Shown piece after piece: positions 45,501 through 53,548 of a stretch of DNA of 64,000 nt (position 1 is the stretch's first letter; each line of letters opens with the position of its first letter). The DNA lies in assembly GCA_045106765.1 (NCBI GenBank), contig JBGCFD010000030.1:5747-69746 (forward strand). Reading direction: 5' to 3'. Source of the stretch: CAJQQY01 sp045106765. Lineage in GTDB: Bacteria; Bacteroidota; Bacteroidia; Chitinophagales; Saprospiraceae. The position numbers and the translations under genes were made by a program. The notes beneath the pieces were generated by a model that had not been told where the DNA came from, ran no database searches, and saw only the letters and a program-made list of their open reading frames with translations.

Positions 45501-47578
45501 TTTTAAATGATGAAGCGTGGAGTATTGAAAAAGAAAACTTTATTTCATATGTTGACAAGGATTTGATAATCAGTCAATTAGGTCTTTATAAGGATGGACA
45601 AAGCATACTAATAAATTCCAAAGGAGTTCCTCCTAAGAATGATTTTTCGCCGTTAGGAATTAATTTTTCTAATTTTAATTTATCAGAAATTTCGAACCTT
45701 TTGGGGATGGATGCTTATTCTTTGGATGGTAATATGACTGGAGATATTTTATTAAAAGAATTTAAAAATAACTTACACTACAATGGAGATTTAAAGGTAG
45801 ATAGTTTGAGTTTTAATGAAGAGCATTTAGGAACCTTAAATGTAAAAACTAATCAACAAGCAGAGGGGAATATCATAAATGTAAATGTATTGTTAGAAGG
45901 TGAAAATAGAATGACCTTAATTGGAGATTACTCGATTCAGGAAAATCAATTTGACCTTGATTTTGATATTGAAAAGTTGTCTTTTGCTTTGGTTGATCCA
46001 TTTATAAATGAAATTATCAAAGATTCCAAAGGGGATGTTTCAGGGGAAATAAAATTGACAGGAACTCCAAATCAACCCAATGTAAATGGATTGTTACAAG
46101 TTAGAAATTTAAATACTTTAGTCATACTTTCCAATACTCGATACAGTACAGATTTGGCAAATATTCAAGTATCTGAAAAAACATTTGAATTAGGTACTAT
46201 AAAATTAAAAGACCCTAAAAATAATTTAGCCATTTTAACTGGTAGAATTAATCATGAATATTTTCAAAACCTAAAACTAAATTTGAATTTAGAGACCGAT
46301 GCTTTTCAAGTATTGAATACGACCCTTGAAAATAATGAATTATACTTCGGAAATCTTTTCTTAAAAGCAAATGTCAAAGTCACAGGTCCTCTTGAATTAC
46401 CTTTTTTAGATGTAGTGGCAAAGACTTTACCTGAGTCTAAATTATTTGTCCAACCATTTATTCAGTCGCAAAATTTAACCCAAGTCGATTATATAATTTT
46501 CAGTAATCCGAATTTGTATAATGAAGATAGTTTGAAAATTATTGAGCAAAAAATTACTAAAAACAATAATGGTTTTTCCTTAGCTCTAAAGTTGGAAGTT
46601 ACTAAAGATGCCATTCTCAATATCATTGTTGACCCTGAAACTGGTGACCAACTGACAAGTGCAGGAAGTGCTAATCTCACGATCAATATGAATGCTTTGG
46701 GAGATGTATCAATTGTGGGTAATTATTTTATCGAGGAAGGAAAATATTCAATGAATTATCAAGAATTTCTCAAACGAGAATTTGATATTCAAAAAGGTAG
46801 TAACATAATATTTACGGGCGATCCATTGAAAGCGAAATTTAATATCATTGCTGAATATAATATACGAACCACTACCTTGGAATTGATAAAAAATGAGACG
46901 ACAGATTTAAATCTTGATGAAACTTCACTAAGGCAAAATGTAAGAGTTTTACTCAAACTCTTAGGTGACTTGGAAAAACCATTAGTTAGTTTTGATATAG
47001 AATTGCCTGATAATCAAGGAGAATTTTTTAATAGTTCTATTACCAACAAACTTGCCTCTCTAAGAGAAACGCCTGATGATTTAAACAAGCAGGTTTTTGG
47101 ATTATTGTTTTTTAATAGTTTTATCGCATCAGACCAAGCGAATACTCAATTTCTCACTAACACCTCTGAAACTCTAGCGTTATCAAGTGTTAGTAAATTA
47201 CTGAGTAATCAATTGAATAGATTAGCTGATCGTTATATTAAAGGAGTGGAAGTTAATATTGATTTAGAATCGTATAAGTCAGGAATGTTGCAAGAAAATA
47301 CGATGACTCAATTGCAATTAAATGTTTCCAAAAAATTATTCAATGATCGATTGTCTATTAAAGTCGGAACTAATGTAAATGTCAATTCTGCCGATTCAGA
47401 TAATTCAGTCATTGCAGGAGATTTTGTATTAGAATATAAAATCAATGAGGCAGGTAATTACTTTGTTCGAGTTTTCCATAAGAGTGATTTTAATATTTTG
47501 GAAGATGCGAATACGAATAAAACTGGGGCGGGTATTATTTTTAGAAAATCATTTAATGGGAAAAAATATAAGGAATAG
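42566..47578 (+). CDS. tamB: TamB-like translocation and assembly protein (AsmA/DUF490 family)
   Basis: The 1670-residue protein has one N-terminal membrane helix (about 11-32) and then a long periplasmic beta-helical groove. The C-terminal DUF490/TamB domain is recognisable in SNIIFTGDPLKAKFNIIAEY and in the DNQGEF and LRETPDDLNKQVFGLLFFN stretches. TamB-like proteins span the periplasm and move lipids and/or outer-membrane proteins, working with a TamA-type barrel. The next gene, 73 bases on, encodes that kind of barrel as a lipoprotein. Repeated amphipathic strands with Asp/Asn turns fill the body. The family call is firm and the cargo is unknown. Confidence 0.92.
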   Translation: MKKYFQKGIKFLGITALVLVILFLLVFFLIRIPTVQTWLVQKATSSLSETLQTKVEIKAVDIEFFKTAVLEEIYIEDKSKDTLLFAQQLKADIGVFSIFQKEIFLNKIQLQGGNIQLSRDNLDSLFNYQFIIDKLNPPSSETSTEGTSTTTPWSFGIGNVLLENIKFDLKDEQGNGFDLNTKIGYLELNSNSFDLEKKHIDLSNVLLKESKIDYTVFKNKIEKSGESSVLLFPNFGWKIKSKQLELTGTQFIYDDENTKRQDNVVDFSHLNFNDISLVINDLDIVADAIVGEINHLELNDHSGFSLTDLKGKVSLTNQIIQVSNFQLVTPNSNLKNNLTFSFQEFDDLKDFVNRVKVESDFSKSKIDYRDLWKLIPAFRDIPNMQTDLSKTIDLFGKIKLEEDKITIDNLDTKIGNDFILQVDGSIAQLSTEPNFNIFIKKIATDYNSITGLTKDFSLPAGLQNWGRINFSGKIKGTVGDLVGSELNLSTSGETEFKGDLAMKGLPDISETLFNAKINNLSTRSEELKGFSAASFPPLLDSLGLVNFKGDFIGKIEDFKLNGNFETTAGNLGTNITMLFQKNFETAKYQGDLKMESFNLGKILGEPFSTISLSANINGEGLKLDDLVTTLNATIPNFIYKNYNYKNLLIDGSFNQKQFEGKANIKDENIAFDFLGKVDLNQVLPEVDMSLILDTINFKNLNLYKKDLGLSGSIKADLKGNNLDDLTGSASLNYFNIQQDSISYSTKEKVSLKSNQDSEGKKTLVFRSEFMDADILGQYNFREFPTVISAYVDEFFPVAEISQQEQLEEISSSSKPTAKQNFSFDLQFKDMADFTKIFVPGFSETDTAELKGYFDYDAKFLKVDGVFPNVVYNDFSADTLRIEVGNISNSLNTDIEFSESRLGSSIYLPKAKLETVFKNDTLIYSIKIWDKKTIQLQPDSLLNISNLKQDSTFEKRKLELSGNIFSQGDGYQMEFLPTLILNDEAWSIEKENFISYVDKDLIISQLGLYKDGQSILINSKGVPPKNDFSPLGINFSNFNLSEISNLLGMDAYSLDGNMTGDILLKEFKNNLHYNGDLKVDSLSFNEEHLGTLNVKTNQQAEGNIINVNVLLEGENRMTLIGDYSIQENQFDLDFDIEKLSFALVDPFINEIIKDSKGDVSGEIKLTGTPNQPNVNGLLQVRNLNTLVILSNTRYSTDLANIQVSEKTFELGTIKLKDPKNNLAILTGRINHEYFQNLKLNLNLETDAFQVLNTTLENNELYFGNLFLKANVKVTGPLELPFLDVVAKTLPESKLFVQPFIQSQNLTQVDYIIFSNPNLYNEDSLKIIEQKITKNNNGFSLALKLEVTKDAILNIIVDPETGDQLTSAGSANLTINMNALGDVSIVGNYFIEEGKYSMNYQEFLKREFDIQKGSNIIFTGDPLKAKFNIIAEYNIRTTTLELIKNETTDLNLDETSLRQNVRVLLKLLGDLEKPLVSFDIELPDNQGEFFNSSITNKLASLRETPDDLNKQVFGLLFFNSFIASDQANTQFLTNTSETLALSSVSKLLSNQLNRLADRYIKGVEVNIDLESYKSGMLQENTMTQLQLNVSKKLFNDRLSIKVGTNVNVNSADSDNSVIAGDFVLEYKINEAGNYFVRVFHKSDFNILEDANTNKTGAGIIFRKSFNGKKYKE

Positions 47579-47651
47579 AATTTATTGGTTTGAGGTTGAG
47601 CGTTTTGAGTTTTACGGGGAGACCATAAATTTTTATTTAGAAGGAACACTT

Positions 47652-49937
47652 ATGAATTTATTTAAAACGATATTATTTATTGGCTTTTTATTTTCACTAA
47701 CTGCATGTTCTGTAACTAAACATTTGGATAAAAAACAACGTGTACACGTAGCTACAAAAATAACTTTTCTCCAACCTAAAATTATCAATAAAAAGAAAAA
47801 ACTGGAAGCAAATCTTCTTTTGCTGACTCAACCTAAGCCTTCAACTGGAATTAGAAAATGGCAAACTAGCATGTATAATGCTATGCAAAAGAGCAAGAGG
47901 AAGAAAGGTTTGAAATATAGAATTAGAAAAAAACGAGGGAAAGCTCCTGTATTATTTGATGCAAAGAAAATAGAACGTAGCCGATTAATTTTAGAAAAAC
48001 ATATGAAGGAAAATGGATATTTTGAAGCTAATATAAAAGCAGAAATTTCGGAAAAAAAGCAAAAAGTATCGGTCAATTATGTAGTGGATAGTAAGGAACA
48101 ATATCGATTTAGGAATATTAATTATCCCATTGAACCAAGTGGATTAGCACACACTATAAAAAGCGATTCTATAAATTCATTATTGCAAACTGGAAAACCT
48201 TATATCGAATTTAATTTGACTTCGGAAAGAATTCGTTTGGCTGCCTTAGCTAATAATTCTGGGTATTTAAATATTAACCAAGATCAATTTTATTTTTTTG
48301 CAGATACAACGATTGGGAATAAACAAGTGGATATTTATTTAAAAATTCGACAGCCTTTAGATCGTTTCACTTTTAAAAAGTATAGATTAAATAATGATGT
48401 TGTTTTTGGAAATTATTCCTTGACGTTTCAGCCTCAACTAGGAGATACCACGTTGATTGAAAATTTTCTCATTATTCAAAAAAACGATATTGTTCGACCA
48501 AAGGTTTTAGCAGATATTATAGGTGGAGACCAAAATGAATTCTATTCAAAAAAGAAACAAGATGATGCTTTGGCTCGATTACTTGATTTAGGGATTTATA
48601 AATTTGTGAATTTAAAATTTGATAAAATTGATAGTGACTCTAATTCTTTATTCAATCGGCAATTTTATTTAACACCAGGATTGCAGCAAAATGTAGCGAC
48701 TGAATTTCAAGTAAATACACGTTCAGGGAATTATTTTGGAATAGGTAGTTCCGTTTCTTATACTCATAAAAATATTTTTCAAGGGGCGGAAAATTTTAAT
48801 ATTAGTCTTTCGGGTGGAGTAGAAACTCAAATTGGAGAAACCGAAAACTTTATCAATACTGCAGATATTGGAGTGAAAACTTCTTTAGCTATTCCTGATT
48901 TTTTGTTGCCATTTAAAGTGAAAAAAGGTGGCGGTGGTTTTGTTCCAAGAACACTCATTAGTATAAATGATAATTTTCAACAAAGAATTGGTTTCTATAC
49001 AAGTAATAATTTCAATAGCAAGTTTGGCTACGAATGGAATGAATTGGCGGATCGAAAACATGGATTCTATCCTATCAATATTAGTCAAATTTCAGTTTTT
49101 AAAACGACTCAAGAATTTGAAGATTTGCTATCAACTAATCCTAGGTTAAATAGAAGTTTTCAAAATGTTTTTATACTTGGATTGAGTTATAATTTTACCT
49201 ATAATACTTTGACTACTAGTTCTTTACAACGATATTCTTATTTTAGAATGGGAATAAAAACTTCGGGCAATTTAGCTTCTTTAGTATCTCAAACGGTTAA
49301 TAAAAATGCCACTCGACCTTATCAATTTTTAGGAACTCCATATTCTCAATTTGTTCGTTTTGATATGGATTTCCGTCATTTTATTCCTCGACCAAAAGGA
49401 CTTTTTGCTAGTCGAATTATCGGAGGAATAGGAGTGCCTTATAATACTTCTTCGGTGTTACCTTTTGTGGAACAATTTTTTGCAGGAGGTTCGAATGACA
49501 TTCGAGCATTTCCTATTCGATCTTTGGGGCCAGGAAGTTATCCACCGAATACAACTGGAGTAAATGATTTTTTAGATCAAACTGGAGACATCAAATTGAT
49601 GGTGAATTTGGAATATCGATTTCCAATTTTTAGCATTTTTAAAGGAGCCATATTTGCAGACGCTGGAAATATCTGGTTGGTAAAAGATATTGAAAATGAA
49701 AGACCAGAAGGACTATTTAAATTTAATCGGTTTTATAAAGAGATTGCCTTAGGTACAGGTTTGGGATTGCGATTAGATTTTGATTATGTAGTTGTACGTG
49801 TTGATGCAGCCTTTCCGCTTCGGAAACCTTATCTTACAAATAATGAAAATTGGACATTTTCACAAATTGATTTTACAGATAAAACATGGCGCAAAGAAAA
49901 TCTGGTTTTGAATTTTGCCATTGGATATCCATTTTAA
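47652..49937 (+). CDS. tamL: TamL-like BamA/TamA-family lipoprotein barrel
   Basis: The start at 47652 is preferred: MNLFKTILFIGFLFSLTAC is a lipoprotein signal (Cys19), whereas the open frame upstream to 47445 overlaps tamB in another frame. The 761-residue protein has POTRA-like domains (about 100-400) with an Omp85 barrel behind them (GLSYNFTYN, FMDFRHFIPRP-type strands, GGSNDIRAFPIRSLGPGSY, FADAGNIWLV, final strand LNFAIGYPF). The SNDIRAF loop corresponds to the (V/I)RG(F/Y) motif of the family. In Bacteroidota the lipidated TamA counterpart is called TamL. It forms an operon with tamB. Confidence 0.9.
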   Translation: MNLFKTILFIGFLFSLTACSVTKHLDKKQRVHVATKITFLQPKIINKKKKLEANLLLLTQPKPSTGIRKWQTSMYNAMQKSKRKKGLKYRIRKKRGKAPVLFDAKKIERSRLILEKHMKENGYFEANIKAEISEKKQKVSVNYVVDSKEQYRFRNINYPIEPSGLAHTIKSDSINSLLQTGKPYIEFNLTSERIRLAALANNSGYLNINQDQFYFFADTTIGNKQVDIYLKIRQPLDRFTFKKYRLNNDVVFGNYSLTFQPQLGDTTLIENFLIIQKNDIVRPKVLADIIGGDQNEFYSKKKQDDALARLLDLGIYKFVNLKFDKIDSDSNSLFNRQFYLTPGLQQNVATEFQVNTRSGNYFGIGSSVSYTHKNIFQGAENFNISLSGGVETQIGETENFINTADIGVKTSLAIPDFLLPFKVKKGGGGFVPRTLISINDNFQQRIGFYTSNNFNSKFGYEWNELADRKHGFYPINISQISVFKTTQEFEDLLSTNPRLNRSFQNVFILGLSYNFTYNTLTTSSLQRYSYFRMGIKTSGNLASLVSQTVNKNATRPYQFLGTPYSQFVRFDMDFRHFIPRPKGLFASRIIGGIGVPYNTSSVLPFVEQFFAGGSNDIRAFPIRSLGPGSYPPNTTGVNDFLDQTGDIKLMVNLEYRFPIFSIFKGAIFADAGNIWLVKDIENERPEGLFKFNRFYKEIALGTGLGLRLDFDYVVVRVDAAFPLRKPYLTNNENWTFSQIDFTDKTWRKENLVLNFAIGYPF

Positions 49938-50535
49938 AATTTTTAATAATGCGCTGTTGGAGGCTTCAACGAAGTTTAATCAAAAAAAACTCTATGCTTG
50001 CATCGATGGATTAAAAGAAAAATAATATTGAAAAGTAGGAATGCAGATTGACGATAATACTAAGCAAGAACAATCCATAGTAGTTTAATAACAATGTATT
50101 TACAAATTTAATCTAAAGAATTCCCCAATGCTTGCATCGGGTGCAACAGCAGCAATGATATCTCATAAGTGAAAAAATCCCTCCACGACCAATTTTTTTC
50201 ACCATATAGGCACATAGAAAACATAGGTGAAATTCTATGTTTTCTATGTGCCTATGTGCCTATGTGGTGAAATTCTATATTGATATCTATGAAACTGTTT
50301 TTTTGATTCTCTGTCAGTTTGCTGCGGAGTAGTTCAATAAATCGTATTTTTAGTATGGTTTGAAAAAATGGTATTTCAATATTTTTGTCTTAGAACTTAT
50401 TTTAAAAAATCTAGCTAGAATTTATAACAATCACATATTTAAAACGTTCTAAAAAGTTAAATGAACAAATTGTCAACGAGTTAAAAAAGACCCTAAATAA
50501 AAGGTAATCTTTCTTTTCAAAAAATTAAAAAAAAC
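49938..50535. other. Intergenic region, 598 bp, with dispersed repeat copy A
   Basis: The left 180 bases hold no gene. Copy A of the palindromic repeat spans 50115-50337. The last 200 bases are the leader of the phosphatase gene, AT-rich without a clear promoter box. No RNA gene was found. Confidence 0.5.
50115..50337. repeat. Dispersed palindromic repeat, copy A (loop orientation 1)
   Basis: About 220 bp, matching 55406-55619 along its length. It begins AAAGAATTCCCC, contains GGGTGCAACAGCAG, and has a long imperfect palindrome from TTTTTTTCACCATATAGG to CCTATGTGGTGAA (about 50192-50270). The centre AGGTGAAATTCT (50225-50236) is the reverse complement of the centre in copy B. Copy A also has one extra GCCTATGT unit in its right arm. 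No ORF lies inside, so it would be a non-autonomous element. Confidence 0.85.
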
Positions 50536-51708
50536 ATGGGCTACAAAGGTATAATAATAGCGGTGTTGATGAGTATAATGATATTCCTTTTAGGGAGTTG
50601 TTTTTTTCGATACAAAAAAGTGAATCTACCAGATAGAACGCTTGTCGAAAAAGTATATGTAGATAGGCTGGATAACGGTAGCTATATGTTCCAATTTAAT
50701 TCGAATGATACATTTACAGTTTATCAAGGATATTCGGTCGAAACTATTGATTGGGAAAAACCAGTAAGAACAGTTTCCGAAAGTACGGTTATTTTAAAAA
50801 ACTATAATTTTGCCAAAAGATTTTTCTTTGGATTTAAAAATACAAAAGGAGAGAAGTTCGTAGCTTCAGAGCGATTAATCCCAATGGAAAATTCTTCCAA
50901 CTTTAGAGACCTAGGAGGGATTCCAACAAAAGATGGTAGAGTAATAAAATGGGGAAAATTATATCGTTCTGGAAAACTAAATAAATTGGATAGTAAAGAT
51001 TTGGACTATTTCAATACTTTAGGAATTAATACCATTGTAGACTTTAGAGATGATGTAGAAGTAGTAAAAGATAAAACTCGATTTCCAACCAATCGAGAAA
51101 TTAATAGAATTAGAACTCCAATAGGTGACCGTAGTGGAAATATGCAAGCCGAGCTCCGAAAGCAAATTAAGGGTGCTGATCAAAAAACTTTTAATAGCGA
51201 AAAATTTGTAGCAGATGTGATGCGAGAATTTATTGACACCTTTGCTTATCAATACCAACCATTTTTAGATATTGTTACTGATGTGGATAAAGCGCCAGTT
51301 CTTTATCATTGTTCCGCAGGGAAGGATCGAACAGGATTAGGAACTGCTATTGTTTTAGGAATGCTTGGCGTAGAAAGAGAAGTGATTTTAGGAGATTTTA
51401 TGATGTCCAATTATTATCGAAATAAAGATATCAATAAGACATTGCGAAAAACTTCTTTAGTTGCAAAACAGCGGGTAACTCAACCGTTGGTAGAAGTAAA
51501 AGAATCTTATTTGAGAGCTGCCTTTGAAGCGATTGATAATAAATATGGTAGTATGGAAAATTTTCTAGAAAAGGAATATGGATATGATCAGAAAAAGTTA
51601 GAAATTTTTCGAAGTAAATATTTAATGTATAATGATAATAATGTTGAAACGATGGATAAATTAAAAGCCAAAAAAGTATTAGAAAAAACTAGAGATCAAA
51701 AAAATTAA
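50536..51708 (+). CDS. Tyrosine-protein phosphatase, lipoprotein
   Basis: The 390-residue protein has a lipoprotein signal peptide (Cys22, IFLLGSC). A small beta-rich domain (30-120) follows, then a dual-specificity/IphP-type phosphatase domain. The opening SNFRDLGGIPTKDGRVIKWGKLYRSGKL and the P-loop HCSAGKDRTG (258-267; Cys259 nucleophile, Arg265) are clear. The general acid region is FRDD at about 172. Such secreted phosphatases hydrolyse phosphotyrosine or phosphoinositides outside the cytoplasm. It is monocistronic with a terminator. The substrate is not indicated. Confidence 0.88.
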   Translation: MGYKGIIIAVLMSIMIFLLGSCFFRYKKVNLPDRTLVEKVYVDRLDNGSYMFQFNSNDTFTVYQGYSVETIDWEKPVRTVSESTVILKNYNFAKRFFFGFKNTKGEKFVASERLIPMENSSNFRDLGGIPTKDGRVIKWGKLYRSGKLNKLDSKDLDYFNTLGINTIVDFRDDVEVVKDKTRFPTNREINRIRTPIGDRSGNMQAELRKQIKGADQKTFNSEKFVADVMREFIDTFAYQYQPFLDIVTDVDKAPVLYHCSAGKDRTGLGTAIVLGMLGVEREVILGDFMMSNYYRNKDINKTLRKTSLVAKQRVTQPLVEVKESYLRAAFEAIDNKYGSMENFLEKEYGYDQKKLEIFRSKYLMYNDNNVETMDKLKAKKVLEKTRDQKN

Positions 51709-52063
51709 ATTTCTGGTATTTACTTTTCTTTAGAAGACGAGAAAAAGAAATAGAGATGCATTTCAAAATGTATCTCTATTTTTTTTACCAACACAGGAAT
51801 TGAATTATAAAATATTAGAAACTTTTCATTTTTAAAGTAAAATTGTTAATTTTAATTTTAGAGAAAATAATAAAATACATTTCAGAAGGGAACTGCCTAC
51901 CTATGGCAATGTTAATCTAATCCCTATTGGTTCATTAACCATAATTCTTAATTTAATTTTTGACTGAGTAAAATAAAATAAAGATCTGTTTGCGCAAGCA
52001 AGCACGATCACATTTTGTAATAAATTTTAATAAATCAATTTTTCAACCCCGTAAATTAATAAA
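51709..52063. other. Intergenic region, 355 bp
   Basis: It holds the terminator of the phosphatase gene (51748-51781) and the leader of the NlpC/P60-like gene. No further gene or palindrome is seen, and no good TAnnTTTG box. Confidence 0.45.
51748..51781 (+). terminator. Rho-independent terminator of the tyrosine phosphatase gene
   Basis: A 15-bp stem (51748-51762 with 51767-51781, core ATAGAGATGCATT with one G-T pair) has a 4-base loop. A run of T follows. Confidence 0.85.
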
Positions 52064-53014
52064 ATGAAAAATTTTACGACCTCAACAATTCTAATGCTTT
52101 TAGCATCATCTCTCATTTTTTTCTTCGTAGGAAGGTATAGCGTTACTTCAAGTATTCCTGATTCTGTAGCATCTACAACAAATAAAGATGTAATAACACC
52201 AAAAGGAGAAACTGATATAGTTGCCCCAATAGCAAACAATGACAATTCGGCTAAAAAAGCTGCTGAAGAAGCCTTAATTGCAGAAAAAGAAAAAGAGGCT
52301 GCAGATAAAAAAGCTGCGGAGGAAGAAGAGCTAGCTAAAAAAAGGAGAGTAGAAAATGCTTCATCAATTGATGCTCCGTCTACATTAGTCACTTCGAATA
52401 ATTTGGCGAGAGTCAAAATGGGCATTAGTGATAAAAAAATTGCAGAAGTTTTATCTGCAGTTTCTAAAATCATGGAAGATCAAAAACTAGCCTACGTAAG
52501 TAGTATGATGCAAGACTGTTCAGGTATTTTTCATCAGTTAAAAGATAGCTTGCAATCTCGATTACCTTCTTTGGCAGCAGGAAGTCAATTTCAATATCCT
52601 ACACCTCAGGTTGCTAGAAGCTCAAGACAAATTGCCGATTGGTACCATAAAAATAATAACCTACTAATTGTTCAAGATCCAATAGCATCTCGTAATTCTA
52701 TTCGTCCGGGTTCAGTTATGTTCTATGGAAAAGCAAATAGAACCTTTAAAAATATTGATATTGATATGCTGACAGATAGAAATAATAATTACACTTCTAA
52801 TGGTGCGATTCAACATATTGCAGTTGTTACAGCAGTAACGGTGGATACGGACGGAAATGTAATTGACTATACCATTATGCATGGAAGACGTCCTGGGAAA
52901 ACGGCTCACCGATCAGGTAGTAAAGAAGTTCAAAGTAGAAATAAAACATTACCTGCTTTTGGTCATTGGAGTCAACAATGGGTAGGAATTGCAAATATGG
53001 CTACTCCTAAATAA
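52064..53014 (+). CDS. NlpC/P60-like cysteine peptidase-type protein, membrane-anchored
   Basis: The 316-residue protein has an N-terminal signal anchor (about 5-25). A low-complexity Ala/Glu/Lys coiled region (60-105) leads into a C-terminal domain with an NlpC/P60-like layout. DCSG (Asp151, Cys152) stands in the place of the catalytic Cys motif. GSVMFYG follows, then IQHIAVVTAV, whose His251 fits the catalytic His. NlpC/P60 proteins usually cut peptidoglycan stem peptides. The distance between Cys and His is long but tolerable. It could be inactive or act on another peptide. It is monocistronic, with a terminator at 53046-53084. Confidence 0.65.
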   Translation: MKNFTTSTILMLLASSLIFFFVGRYSVTSSIPDSVASTTNKDVITPKGETDIVAPIANNDNSAKKAAEEALIAEKEKEAADKKAAEEEELAKKRRVENASSIDAPSTLVTSNNLARVKMGISDKKIAEVLSAVSKIMEDQKLAYVSSMMQDCSGIFHQLKDSLQSRLPSLAAGSQFQYPTPQVARSSRQIADWYHKNNNLLIVQDPIASRNSIRPGSVMFYGKANRTFKNIDIDMLTDRNNNYTSNGAIQHIAVVTAVTVDTDGNVIDYTIMHGRRPGKTAHRSGSKEVQSRNKTLPAFGHWSQQWVGIANMATPK

Positions 53015-53045
53015 TAAATCTGACCCTAAGAATTTCTCAATAAAA

Positions 53046-53084
53046 AAATGCAGAACAAATTGATTGTCAAGTTGTTTTGCATTT
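53046..53084 (+). terminator. Terminator of the NlpC/P60-like gene
   Basis: AAATGCAGAACAA (53046-53058) pairs with TTGTTTTGCATTT (53072-53084) with one wobble. The loop is 13 bases and a T-rich tail follows. Confidence 0.7.
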
Positions 53085-53173
53085 CTTTTATAGAATCAAT
53101 TAGGATAAAAGATAAACTAACCATTCCATTAAATTTAACCTATTTATTATTAGTTGTAATATTATTGATGTTT

Positions 53174-53210
53174 AAATCATTTCAAAATTAAATAAATTTT
53201 GAAGTGATTT
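53174..53210. repeat. Short inverted repeat
   Basis: AAATCATTTCAAAATTA and AATTTTGAAGTGATTT form a hairpin with one wobble just left of the MITE-like palindrome. It could be a second terminator or part of the element's target region. Confidence 0.4.
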
Positions 53211-53239
53211 AGAAGGTGATTTGTATTTTTAAAAATCAA

Positions 53240-53402
53240 TAAGTACCGAACCATAATTATATTTAAGTGGAATTGAGAATTATTTTTTTTCTCTGACAAG
53301 GCAAAAAACGTAGTCATAGCCTTAGTTACGACGAGTATTTTAACGAAGACAGAGAAGAAAAGAAACTCAATTCGCTTAAAGATAATTTTGGTTCGGTACT
53401 TA
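53240..53402. repeat. MITE-like palindromic element, about 163 bp
   Basis: Imperfect 37-38-bp terminal inverted repeats (TAAGTACCGAACCATAATTA at the left, reverse-complemented at 53366-53402 with a few mismatches and one gap) enclose a 90-base centre. The centre starts near CTCTGACAAGGC and ends near GACAGAG. No ORF is inside. The shape fits a non-autonomous transposable element. No clear target-site duplication is visible. Confidence 0.6.
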
Positions 53403-53548
53403 ATATTATTTAACTTTATTCTTATTTTTATAAAGTGTATAATCAATAATACGAAACTGCCAATAAAAGATAAACCAAATTTTTTACCTACCGTTTTTTA
53501 CATACCGTAATAACAAAAAGACCAATAAATTAACCTTATAATCAAACC

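Larger units (their letters stand above)
53015..53548. other. Intergenic region, 534 bp, repeat-rich
   Basis: It carries a terminator (53046-53084), a second hairpin (53174-53210) and a MITE-like palindrome (53240-53402), all listed separately. The last 140 bases are the leader of the tyrosinase gene. No ORF is supported. Confidence 0.5.

Noticed and set aside
8493..45895. Recurring GTAAATGTATTGTTA phrase (near 8495, 38693 and 45880)
   Set aside because: One occurrence is ordinary coding sequence in tamB and the others lack shared flanks, so chance in AT-rich DNA explains it.
47445..47651. N-terminal extension of the TamL gene overlapping tamB
   Set aside because: The extension is out of frame with tamB over its conserved end, and a lipoprotein signal starts at 47652.
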